Below, piece after piece: positions 19,076 to 27,141 of a DNA stretch of 64,000 nucleotides; position 1 is the first letter of the stretch; each line of letters begins with the position of its first letter. This DNA is from Acinetobacter junii CIP 64.5. Lineage in GTDB: Bacteria > Pseudomonadota > Gammaproteobacteria > Pseudomonadales > Moraxellaceae. The position numbers and the translations under genes were made by a program. The notes below the pieces were generated by a model. That model worked only from the letters and a program-made list of their open reading frames with translations. It did not search any database and was not told where the DNA came from. The stretch is taken from the NCBI RefSeq assembly GCF_000368765.1, contig NZ_KB849654.1, positions 89,535 through 153,534 on the forward strand. Reading direction: 5' to 3'.

Positions 19076-21763
19076 TTACTGACCCACATAGCGCACCCCG
19101 AAATTAAATTCATAACTTTGGTTTGCAGCCACACTATTTAATGTTCCTGAAACCGCACCAGCATTACCAACTGTGGGAGCCGTCATACTACTACATGATG
19201 TGCAGATAGGCGATTGAGATAAAACTGTATAGGCAGGCGTCATGTCTCTAAAGGTAAATGCAGTACTCATAGCAGTAGCACTTGTATTGGTTAAAATCAC
19301 CTTATACAAAACACATTGGCCTTGGCCATTTGCTTGTTTACCGATATTGAGACTATTTGTTGTATAGGACTCATCAGCTGTGCCATCACAATTAAAATCA
19401 CGTGCTTGCAACTTACTCAACTTCAATTGTCTCTGATTCACTGTAGTTACATCAGTAATTGATGCCAAAACTTGACCATTCGCATTATTCGTTAAATTAA
19501 TCGTGGTGGTATTCGCTTGGGCAATATTATTTGCTACAAGATTTTTAACCTGAAGCAATAATTTGACTTGTGTATGTGCTGCTAATTTTCCACCCGGCAA
19601 GTCAGCTAAACTTCTCATCACCAAATCCCCAGCATCAAAAACACCATTTCCATTTACGTCATAGAAAAGAGTGCTGTTAAACTCAACCTGATCGTTATTC
19701 GAAAGAAAACTATAGTTCCCTGTATAATCAACATCGGTGTTATTAGTCAAAAGATGACTATAAATGATGGTGCCTAATGGCGAGACTTGTCCACGAGAAT
19801 TTGGCGTGAATTCTACTTTAGCCACAGAATTGACACTTTGAATGGTGATCGCATCCTTAATAATATCTTGGCTCGGATTACTACTATTATTACCGCTTAC
19901 AAAACTTGTAGAAAGAGCGCGAAAATAGATCGGTGTAGTTACACTACTATTCAACTGATCTACTTCGACAACTGCACAGATTAACTGACTTTCACCATTA
20001 TTCAGATAGATGGTTTTACCTGTTTCACTACCTAAGACACTACAGTTTGAACCATTTCCAGAAACATAAAAACGAACACGGTTCACGCCATTAGGCAAAG
20101 TTAGGCTTGTAAAATCACTTGTTGAGTTCGCACTGAGTAAATATTCAGTTCCAATACCAGTATGGCTCACTTTTAATGGGAATATTGCTTGCCCACCCGC
20201 AACAGGATTGATACTTGTTGATGCAATCACAGTTTTCCATGGGTTGCCAGCATTATCAACATTTCCATTACCCAAACCATTGTTTTCAGGACTATTGGTT
20301 AAATCAACTAAACGTGCTACCGTTGTGGCAAGTAAATTACCCTGATCTTTAATCGAACTCGTTTTGCTAATATCACCTAAAGACTGAGCTTGAGGTGAAA
20401 CTTCGAATGTCGTATCAGTCGTTACAGCATAACTACTAGGTAAACGTACTTTAACAACGATTGGTAAATTTACACCTGCGGATAATAAACCTGTATCAGG
20501 AATACCATCTCCATTGCTATCTAATAATGGGGTTACGCCATCTGCACGATAAAATTCAATTTGGCTACCTGTCGGAAATGTACTACCTGTCATTGTTACA
20601 TTAAATACATCAGTATTATTACCATTATTCCAAACATAGTTATTGAAGGTAAGCTCCCCACCTTGAGCCACAGCAGAAGCAATAACCGTAGCATTATTGT
20701 TTACATCAGTTGCACTACCATTAATTTTGACAGCATAAATTGAAGCAACATTAAGTACAGCTATGTTACTGAGATCAGATATATTTGCTGTTGTTGTATT
20801 ATTATCATGATCATACTGAAAATTAACGGTATTATTAATTGGTCCAGCAGTTGTTTTATTTACTTTAACTTTAAATTCAATATAGCCAGTTGCATTTGCT
20901 GGTATTGAGCTAATGACTGCAGTTACAGTATTTGATGTCACACTGTAATTGATTCCTGGTGGATCGTCACTACCAGTACTTGGATTTACAGTTGTACCGT
21001 TCCAATTCTCACCAGCATTTGGTTGATAAACCAAACTTGAATTGAGTGTATCTGTTAAAGTTACAGAGCCTGTCGCTGTACTACCTAAATTTTGATAATC
21101 TAAACGAACGGTAACAACGTCTCCATTTGCCACGCTTGTTTGAGAAAACTTTTTACGAACAACTAAAGCAGACTGATTCGTAACAGTTGCTGTATCGACA
21201 TTGGTCTTTGTTCCAGATGCACTATTTAAAGAATTTACAGTTAATGTTAATGATCCATTTTGACTAACCGTTGCTCCACTCGGTACATTTGCCGCCACAA
21301 TAAGACCAACTGACTCGCCCGCACTTAAAGAATAAGAAGTAATCGCTGCACCATCCGACACGCCATCATTATCTTTATCTAAAAATACAGATAGATTACT
21401 GTAGTCATAGCTATCTCCAGTATTATTTGTTACTGCAAAGGTATACTGGTCGACTTCATTACCCGTGTTAGTCAAAGTATGGTTAAAATATACAGTCTGA
21501 CCCGCTACGACATTTTTAGTATTATTTGCCGTCAAATTAACAGAATAAACTGGAAGAATCGTTGTTTGAACTAAATTCGAACGGCTGACTTGAACAACGG
21601 TTGAACCTTCTTCAGTGTACTCACCGATCGCCATATTACTAATGATTTGGCGTGTAGGAACAGCAGCAGAGCTAGACTGATGCACTCCCAACAAAGTAAC
21701 CAACAAAATCCCTAAAGTGATCTTGCTGTTGCGGATATTTTCTAATGTATTGATTATATTCAT
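19076..21763 (-). CDS. DUF11-repeat exported protein, paralogue 2 (895 aa)
   Basis: Second of three collinear paralogues. Signal peptide to about residue 33, then the shared opening (RQIISNMAIGEYTEEG ... SRSNLV). Ca-loop-like motifs DKDNDGVSD (129-137), DSNGDGIPD (about 412) and DVNGNGVFD (about 700); DUF11 repeat from about 199 (VTLTDTLNSSLVYQP); C-terminal domain from about 778 (KLSKLQA) with a Cys pair (FNC ... GQCVLYKV) and RDMTPAYTVL. It also has an extra CTSC pair near the end and one more Cys pair near the middle. Starts 19 bases after the 886-aa gene, so the two are cotranscribed. Confidence 0.87.
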   Translation of the reverse strand: MNIINTLENIRNSKITLGILLVTLLGVHQSSSAAVPTRQIISNMAIGEYTEEGSTVVQVSRSNLVQTTILPVYSVNLTANNTKNVVAGQTVYFNHTLTNTGNEVDQYTFAVTNNTGDSYDYSNLSVFLDKDNDGVSDGAAITSYSLSAGESVGLIVAANVPSGATVSQNGSLTLTVNSLNSASGTKTNVDTATVTNQSALVVRKKFSQTSVANGDVVTVRLDYQNLGSTATGSVTLTDTLNSSLVYQPNAGENWNGTTVNPSTGSDDPPGINYSVTSNTVTAVISSIPANATGYIEFKVKVNKTTAGPINNTVNFQYDHDNNTTTANISDLSNIAVLNVASIYAVKINGSATDVNNNATVIASAVAQGGELTFNNYVWNNGNNTDVFNVTMTGSTFPTGSQIEFYRADGVTPLLDSNGDGIPDTGLLSAGVNLPIVVKVRLPSSYAVTTDTTFEVSPQAQSLGDISKTSSIKDQGNLLATTVARLVDLTNSPENNGLGNGNVDNAGNPWKTVIASTSINPVAGGQAIFPLKVSHTGIGTEYLLSANSTSDFTSLTLPNGVNRVRFYVSGNGSNCSVLGSETGKTIYLNNGESQLICAVVEVDQLNSSVTTPIYFRALSTSFVSGNNSSNPSQDIIKDAITIQSVNSVAKVEFTPNSRGQVSPLGTIIYSHLLTNNTDVDYTGNYSFLSNNDQVEFNSTLFYDVNGNGVFDAGDLVMRSLADLPGGKLAAHTQVKLLLQVKNLVANNIAQANTTTINLTNNANGQVLASITDVTTVNQRQLKLSKLQARDFNCDGTADESYTTNSLNIGKQANGQGQCVLYKVILTNTSATAMSTAFTFRDMTPAYTVLSQSPICTSCSSMTAPTVGNAGAVSGTLNSVAANQSYEFNFGVRYVGQ

Positions 21764-21782
21764 CTTCTAGCATCCGCCTAAC

Positions 21783-24443
21783 TTAAGGTGTAACCTGAAT
21801 AGAAAAATACAACGCTGCTTGCTCCTGTGGTGCAAGTGCTCCAATATTTCCAGATATTTGATCTCCACTCACAGCTACAGAACCCTTACTCACTGACGGC
21901 GGCAATGCATTTCGCAAAATACTATAAGCAGGTACCACATCATTAATCACAACATTCGCTGCTGGTGTTGAACCATCATTTTTAATTGTTAAACGATAGG
22001 TAACGCATTGATTTGGTTTAATCGTCAATGGGTTACTTGCATAGGTCGCAGTGGCAACATTCATAAGTGCACATGCTTCATCTTTAGACTGTTCTTTGAT
22101 CAGACGAAGTTGCGTAGGATCAACTGTTGTTAAATCTGTATTTTGAATTGTTGTAAGTGTTAAACCTTGGATTGTATTCGTGGCAGAGACGACGATATTC
22201 GCTGCACTAGAAATACCATTTACTGCAGTTAATGGAGCTTGAACTTTTAAAATTAGCTGAACTGAACTTTGTGGGTTTAATCCACCAGTTATAGACAAAT
22301 CAGTAGCTATTGGGTCTGTGGTATCTAATACACCATTATTATTGGCATCGTAATACAATGTATAAGTGAAACCATCATTAATGTTTTGAGGGACTACGTT
22401 AAGACTTACTTTTCCGCTTGTATCACCTTCAACAAATGTACCCATATTTTTTAATGTATGCAGATATACAACTGTACCGCCGACATTAATCCGCCCTTGT
22501 TGATCATTTGCTAAAGTCAACTTGCGTACAGCCACATCAACTTGATCTTTAATACTATCACCTTGAGCATTCATCGGTGATTTCATAGCGAACCAAATTG
22601 GTAAACTTGTCAAAGTCGTATTCGCAGGAACAGTGACAACGGCACAATACTGTTTAGTTGTTCCAGCCGCCATGTTGCCAGTACTGGTAATTTCACCTTG
22701 TAAGGTCTGACATGTTGCATCACCATTATAAAACTTCACTACCCAATCTGTTGGTAACGTCGTATTGATACTATTAATGTCAATCTCTGTACTCGATGCA
22801 TACAAATTATAATTATTTGAGGTCGTGCTGTTATTTCGAATAACAAGTGGGAAAACAGCTGTTGCACCTTTTACAGCATTTTTCACCAATAAGGCTTGCC
22901 CACCTGAACCAGTAACATTCCCAACCCCCACACCTGAATTGTTGCTGTTATACAAATCGCTTTCGCCCACAGCAACTGTATTGACTAATCGATCACGCGT
23001 ACTATTTTTTATATTAGTATCTGTTACAGAAGTTGCGGTAATGTCGAAATCCATTGTACTTGTAGAAGTACAATTCGCTGGGAAATAAACCCCTAATTTA
23101 ATTCTTTTTGAAGTGCCGTAAGCCAATCCACCTGTATCAATGACACCATCGCCATTAGTATCTGTCAGCAATGTACGACCATCTGCATGATATAAACGAA
23201 CTACAGCACAACTTGGTACATTACTTTTAACGAAGCTTAAATTATAAGTATCCGTCGCCTGTCCTGTATTCCAAACATAGTTATCAAACTGGATTTCTTT
23301 TGCTACACCCCCAAACGTATTATTTTGGGAGTTTAAGTTATTCAAGCCACCGTTTGGCTCGCCATCATCATTCGCGTTACTTGGGCTATTGTTAAGTACA
23401 ACACCTAAGATTTGCTGAACGTTAAAAATTACAGTATTGGTTAGCGTATTTTTCAGAATAGCATTTGATGCATTGTATTGTTGATAGTCGGCGGTATTGG
23501 CAACTTTTTCGGCAGCATTCGCATTCACAGTGACTTTAAAACTTACTGTGCCTTTACTTAAAGCTGCCACACTTGCAAGCTCTACATCTACTTGCCCATT
23601 ACTCACTTTATATTTTATTGGCGCATTTGCACCCGTCTCAACATCATCAGCATCAGTTAACGATCCTGAACCATTCCCCCAACTACCGCTACCCGATTTA
23701 TATGTTACATCTGTAGCTAATATATCTCTCAATACGAGTTTTGCTGCCGCAGTACCCGTATTTGTATAAGCTAAGGTATAAGTAATTTCCGTGCCAGTTT
23801 TACCCGTGCTGATATTCTGTGATTTCGTCACTTGAATTACAGCATCATCCACAACTTTTGCTGTGTCACTAACGGACATAGCGATCGCATTATCATGCTT
23901 GCTTGTAGCTGTTAAAGTAAAATTAGCAACGTTATTTGCAGTTAGGTTGGTTGGAATACTTCCAACGACAACTAATGAGGCAAACTCGCCAGCTTCTAAG
24001 CGAAAACTTGTGGTTGAATTCAGTAGATTATTATTATCATCAGGCTCGCCATTCTGATCCCGATCGATGTAAACGGCTACATTATCTAGATTAAATTGAT
24101 CATTCGTTAACTGAGTAAGGCTTAATTTATAGTCGTCTACAATGTTACCAGTGTTGGTTAAAACATGAGGGAAGTTAACTTTGCTTCCGATAGTTCCGAT
24201 ATTTTGCTGATTACTTTGTAAAGTTAAAGAGTAAATTGGTTGAACAGTTAAAATAACTGCATTTGAATTAATAACTTGCAGATTACCTTGTTCATCATAG
24301 AAGTCACCACTTGCAATATTGGTGATACTGCTTCCTGCTTTAGGTTGGGCAAATGCAATAGAACTATGAAATCCAACAAATAAGCCAAATAAAGCGATAA
24401 ATGAAGTTTTTGAGACAGCACTTTTCTTGAATCGGCTTATCAT
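21783..24443 (-). CDS. DUF11-repeat exported protein, paralogue 1, first gene of the cluster (886 aa)
   Basis: Signal peptide cleaved after AFA (32). Shared opening GSSITNIASGDFYDEQG with SNAVILTV. Ca-loop-like DRDQNGEPD (127-135), DTNGDGVID (about 427) and DANNNGVLD (about 698); DUF11-type repeat from about 198; C-terminal domain from about 781 (RLIKEQSKDEAC ... NQCVTYRL ... NDVVPAYSIL). The last strand is strongly alternating (AALYFSIQVTP), as in its paralogues. It is the promoter-proximal gene, with a good sigma70-type promoter 21-49 bases upstream of the ATG, so it may be the most abundant subunit. Function inferred only from architecture and context. Confidence 0.87.
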   Translation of the reverse strand: MISRFKKSAVSKTSFIALFGLFVGFHSSIAFAQPKAGSSITNIASGDFYDEQGNLQVINSNAVILTVQPIYSLTLQSNQQNIGTIGSKVNFPHVLTNTGNIVDDYKLSLTQLTNDQFNLDNVAVYIDRDQNGEPDDNNNLLNSTTSFRLEAGEFASLVVVGSIPTNLTANNVANFTLTATSKHDNAIAMSVSDTAKVVDDAVIQVTKSQNISTGKTGTEITYTLAYTNTGTAAAKLVLRDILATDVTYKSGSGSWGNGSGSLTDADDVETGANAPIKYKVSNGQVDVELASVAALSKGTVSFKVTVNANAAEKVANTADYQQYNASNAILKNTLTNTVIFNVQQILGVVLNNSPSNANDDGEPNGGLNNLNSQNNTFGGVAKEIQFDNYVWNTGQATDTYNLSFVKSNVPSCAVVRLYHADGRTLLTDTNGDGVIDTGGLAYGTSKRIKLGVYFPANCTSTSTMDFDITATSVTDTNIKNSTRDRLVNTVAVGESDLYNSNNSGVGVGNVTGSGGQALLVKNAVKGATAVFPLVIRNNSTTSNNYNLYASSTEIDINSINTTLPTDWVVKFYNGDATCQTLQGEITSTGNMAAGTTKQYCAVVTVPANTTLTSLPIWFAMKSPMNAQGDSIKDQVDVAVRKLTLANDQQGRINVGGTVVYLHTLKNMGTFVEGDTSGKVSLNVVPQNINDGFTYTLYYDANNNGVLDTTDPIATDLSITGGLNPQSSVQLILKVQAPLTAVNGISSAANIVVSATNTIQGLTLTTIQNTDLTTVDPTQLRLIKEQSKDEACALMNVATATYASNPLTIKPNQCVTYRLTIKNDGSTPAANVVINDVVPAYSILRNALPPSVSKGSVAVSGDQISGNIGALAPQEQAALYFSIQVTP

Positions 24444-24463
24444 GTTTCAGAACCCACAAAAAA

Positions 24464-24492
24464 TTAATAAAGTCTTATTAGCATTTTGACAA
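24464..24492 (-). promoter_or_regulatory. sigma70-type promoter of the DUF11 cluster
   Basis: On the minus strand TTGTCA, 17-base spacer, TATTAA, ending 20 bases before the first ATG. IS copy 2 lies 58 bases upstream of the -35 box, so the core promoter is intact but any activator sites further upstream have been moved about 1.2 kb away. Confidence 0.6.
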
Positions 24493-24620
24493 AAGCATAC
24501 TGTAAAAACACAAAATTGAACACAAAAAAATCAAATAAAGTGTTTTATATGGTAATCCCCCTAAAAATAATAGGATCTAAAAGTAGAATTTTCTCTTAAG
24601 ATACGAGCAGGAGATTCTGC

Positions 24621-24902
24621 ATGAAAACATCTAAATTTACTGACAGTCAGATCATGTCCATCTTGAAACAGGCAGAATCTGGCACACCTGTAGCGACCCT
24701 TTGCCGTGAACACGGCATGAGTAATGCTACCTTTTATAAATGGCGTGCCAAATATGGTGGTATGGATACATCATTAATGGCTCGACTGAAAGAGCTAGAA
24801 GCCGAAAATACCAGACTTAAAAAGATGTATGCGGAAGAGCGATTAAAGGCCGAAATCATCCAGGAAGCGATGGCAATGAGCAGCACTGCTGCGCAAGGGT
24901 AA
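24621..24902 (+). CDS. IS3-family transposase OrfA (HTH), copy 2
   Basis: 93 aa, identical in sequence to OrfA of copy 1: N-terminal HTH followed by a leucine-zipper-like helix. Begins 70 bases inside the element and ends 20 bases before the first ATG of orfB. Transcription runs away from the DUF11 cluster. Confidence 0.92.
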   Translation: MKTSKFTDSQIMSILKQAESGTPVATLCREHGMSNATFYKWRAKYGGMDTSLMARLKELEAENTRLKKMYAEERLKAEIIQEAMAMSSTAAQG

Positions 24903-24922
24903 AGCCATCTTGCCGGCGTAAG

Positions 24923-25711
24923 ATGGCACAACAGGCAGTTGCCCAGCATGCCATTAGTATTCGTTTGGCTTGTAAAGCATTTGGCATTAGTGAAACCTGC
25001 TACCGCTATCAAGCCAAACTCAGCGATGACAATGCACTCATTGCTGAACAGCTCATTGAACTCACTGAGGAAAATTCCGATTGGGGCTTTGGTTTGTGCT
25101 TCTCGTATTTACGGCATGTTGAGAGTTGCTGCTGGAATCACAAGCGGGTTTACCGCATTTACTGTGAGTTGGCACTGAATCTGCGTATTAAACCGAGAAG
25201 AAGACTAAAACGGCATGCGCCTGAACCATTGAAAGAACCAATCCGAGAAAATCAGGTTTGGTCATTAGATTTTATGCATGATCAGCTTTCCGATGGTCGC
25301 AAGTTTCGATTATTGAATGTGATTGATGATTACCGCCGCGAAGGCCTAGCCATTGAAGCAGGGTTCTCATTGCCCACAATCAGGGTTATTCGTACGTTGA
25401 ATCAATTGCTGGAGTGGAGAGAAAAACCGTTAGTGATCCGATGCGATAATGGTCCCGAATTTATCAGTCACGAATTTGTGCGCTGGGCTACTGAGCACGG
25501 TATTCGTATTGAATATATTCAACCGGGTAAGCCACAGCAGAATGCGTATATTGAACGCTATAATCGGACCATACGTTATAGTTGGCTGAGCAAGCATTTA
25601 TTTGATACTTTGGATGAAGTACAAGATTATGCAACAAACTGGTTGTGGCATTACAACCATGAAAGACCATATCAAGCTAACAAAGGAAAGCCACCTCTAA
25701 TGGCTGCTTAA
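24923..25711 (+). CDS. IS3-family transposase OrfB (DDE integrase domain), copy 2
   Basis: 262 aa from its first ATG; catalytic D, D and E visible in WSLDFM, RCDNGPE and AYIERYNRT. Reads SETCYRY, RHVESCC and ERPYQAN where copy 1 has SETYYRY, RHVGSCC and ERPHQAN. No stop or frameshift, so the element looks competent. As in copy 1, OrfB is probably made mainly as an OrfAB frameshift product. Confidence 0.92.
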   Translation: MAQQAVAQHAISIRLACKAFGISETCYRYQAKLSDDNALIAEQLIELTEENSDWGFGLCFSYLRHVESCCWNHKRVYRIYCELALNLRIKPRRRLKRHAPEPLKEPIRENQVWSLDFMHDQLSDGRKFRLLNVIDDYRREGLAIEAGFSLPTIRVIRTLNQLLEWREKPLVIRCDNGPEFISHEFVRWATEHGIRIEYIQPGKPQQNAYIERYNRTIRYSWLSKHLFDTLDEVQDYATNWLWHYNHERPYQANKGKPPLMAA

Positions 25712-25805
25712 CCTCTACTTTTAACTTCGGTTATTTATGGGAGGATTACCATATCTAAACACTTTATCTTACGATAAAATTCCATTCTATATCTGCATAC
25801 TTACT

Positions 25806-26720
25806 AGACCTATTTCATAAATCATTTTTTACTCAACTCCAAGTTATAAATTCCAGCAATTAGATTGAATCTCAAACCAAGTCTTTTAGCTCTATTACGA
25901 TAACGCTCCGCAAGGATCTTGAAAGTTTTTAGACTGCCAAATACATGCTCAATTGCTATTCTTCTTTTATTGATTTCCTGATTATAGTTTTTTAGTTCAG
26001 GATCCAATTTACAGCGTCTTTTGGTTTTTACGGCAACAGGCTATTGGGATACAAAGTATAAATCCCCTGATAACCCTTTATATGCAAGAACAAAGGCTCC
26101 TGAAGGAATATGGTTTAAATTTCGTTTGAACAACTCGAAATCATGCATTGCATCGCGACTGCTACATAAACTCAGAATTTGCTGAGTCTTGTAGTGAATC
26201 ATGGCCTGTACTTTAAAGGTATGGGTCTTTTTCTTGCCGCTATAGCTTTTCTTCTATTTTTTAGGCATTTGGATTGGAATTTCCGTGGCATCTATGATCA
26301 CAACATTCCAGTCGATGCCTTCGCCCTCGGGTAAATCTTTGGGTAAATTGAACAGATTGGACCAAATCAGGCAGTCTTCAACATGACGGACAATTCTTGA
26401 GGCTGTGGGGTCTGAAATCCCGTAACTCGCCTCAACGTGAAATAAGGTTCGGTATTCCCGCCAATCGCTTAGACAGAGCAGAACCTGATCCTCCAGAATT
26501 AACTTGGGCGGTCTGCCTTTGGCAGAGACATGCATTTTCAATTGGTCAACCATTAAATAAAAGGTTGATCATGAGATGCCTGTGTATCGCTTAAACTGAG
26601 GATCAGAAAGCTTGTTTGAATCGATGTATTTCATCCGCAGATTATGCACGAATGTCAAGAAATCTGGAGTGTAAATATTAACCAAAAAGAAGATCGTTTT
26701 TTGATTTATGAAAGAGATCT
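25806..26720 (-). mobile_element. dead IS5-family element (about 915 bp)
   Basis: Imperfect terminal repeats AGACCTATTTCATAAATC (left) and AGATCTCTTTCATAAATC (right, read inward). ACT is present on both sides (25803-25805 and 26721-26723), a 3-bp target duplication. Same size class and similar ends as the intact element at 52376-53297, but a different, older member. Its transposase gene is interrupted by stop codons. Confidence 0.85.
25822..26634 (-). pseudogene. IS5-family transposase pseudogene with three in-frame stops
   Basis: A single frame of about 270 codons from the ATG reading MKYIDSNKLSD to ELSKK at the end. Recognisable blocks: DWREYRTLFHVEASYG, IDWNVVIIDATE (first catalytic D), a Lys-rich SGKKKTHTFK, and KRRIAIEHVFGSLKTFKI (catalytic E). 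Three stops interrupt it: TGA at 26569-26571 (context ISxST, probably CGA before), TAG at about 26254 (after PKK, probably CAG) and TAG in the SQxPVAVKT context near 26040 (probably CAG). All fit single C-to-T changes. No frameshift is needed to read the rest. Confidence 0.85.
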
Positions 26721-26851
26721 ACTGTTTAAATTAGGGGCTTAGGAAGTTAAGCATATCAAAAAGTATGGTAACTTCCTTATATGAAAGCAAAAAATAATTG
26801 CCGCGCTTCACTGGTTTTTGCATAAATCCACCTTGGTGTCGTAGCAGCACC

Positions 26852-26880
26852 AAACACAAAACCCAAGTGTAAACTTGGGG
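26852..26880 (-). terminator. terminator downstream of tRNA-Val
   Basis: Minus strand: CCCAAGT, short loop, ACTTGGG followed by TTTTGTGTTT. An outer pair GCACCAAA (26847-26854) / TTTGGTGC (26885-26892) can extend the fold. It lies about 150 bases after the tRNA on the same strand. The remaining 26724-27029 gap shows no gene. Confidence 0.75.
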
Positions 26881-27029
26881 GCGTTTTGGTGCTAAAACGA
26901 AAATAATAATGTGTTTTTGACGCAGATTTTGACGATTTTAAACCATCAAGCTGACCAATTTAGCATTAAAAACTCTTAAATTGCCTTAATTTTAGCTACT
27001 TAACTAATTGATAATTAAGTATAAAATTT

Positions 27030-27106
27030 TGGTAGGTATATCCAGACTCGAACTGGAGACCTCTACGATGTCAACGTAGCGCTCTAACCAACTGAGCTAT
27101 ACACCT
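27030..27106 (-). tRNA. tRNA-Val (anticodon GAC)
   Basis: Complete cloverleaf on the minus strand: acceptor AGGTGTA / TATACCT, D stem GCTC/GAGC, anticodon stem CTACG/CGTAG with loop TTGACAT giving anticodon GAC, T stem TCCAG/CTGGA with loop TTCGAGT, and an encoded CCA end at 27030-27032. Decodes GUC/GUU valine codons. It marks the border between the accessory block and core genes. I found no duplicated 3' end that would make it an island attachment site. Confidence 0.96.
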
Positions 27107-27141
27107 AGAATGAACAGCATAATATTCATTTTTTATAAGCT

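Larger units (their letters stand above)
24551..25750 (+). mobile_element. IS3-family insertion sequence, copy 2 (1200 bp)
   Basis: Same element as 2858-4058 in the opposite orientation, with orfA and orfB on the plus strand. Ends read GGTAATCCCCC and, inward from the right, GGTAATCCTCCC. Flanked by ATAT on both sides (24547-24550 and 25751-25754), consistent with a 4-bp target duplication and therefore with an independent simple insertion upstream of the DUF11 cluster. The displaced native DNA continues at 25755-25805 and contains the inverted repeat TTTATC / GATAAA at 25763-25778. Confidence 0.92.

Noticed and set aside
19069-19134. Upstream start of the 1328-aa protein
   Set aside because: It would overlap the end of the 895-aa gene by 59 bases and place about 20 polar residues before the signal peptide.
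4764-24443. Chaperone-usher pilus, curli, type V secretion or RTX/type I system
   Set aside because: No PapD-like chaperone, usher plug domain, CsgG, POTRA, passenger beta-helix or RTX nonapeptide repeats are visible.
2858-25750. The two IS3 copies as a composite transposon carrying the DUF11 cluster
   Set aside because: Copy 2 has its own ATAT duplication on both sides and the outer flanks of the pair (ATAG left, ATAT right) do not match, so movement as one unit is not supported.
27030-27106. tRNA-Val as attachment site of a genomic island
   Set aside because: No integrase gene is visible and no copy of the tRNA 3' end was found near the other border (2258-2857).
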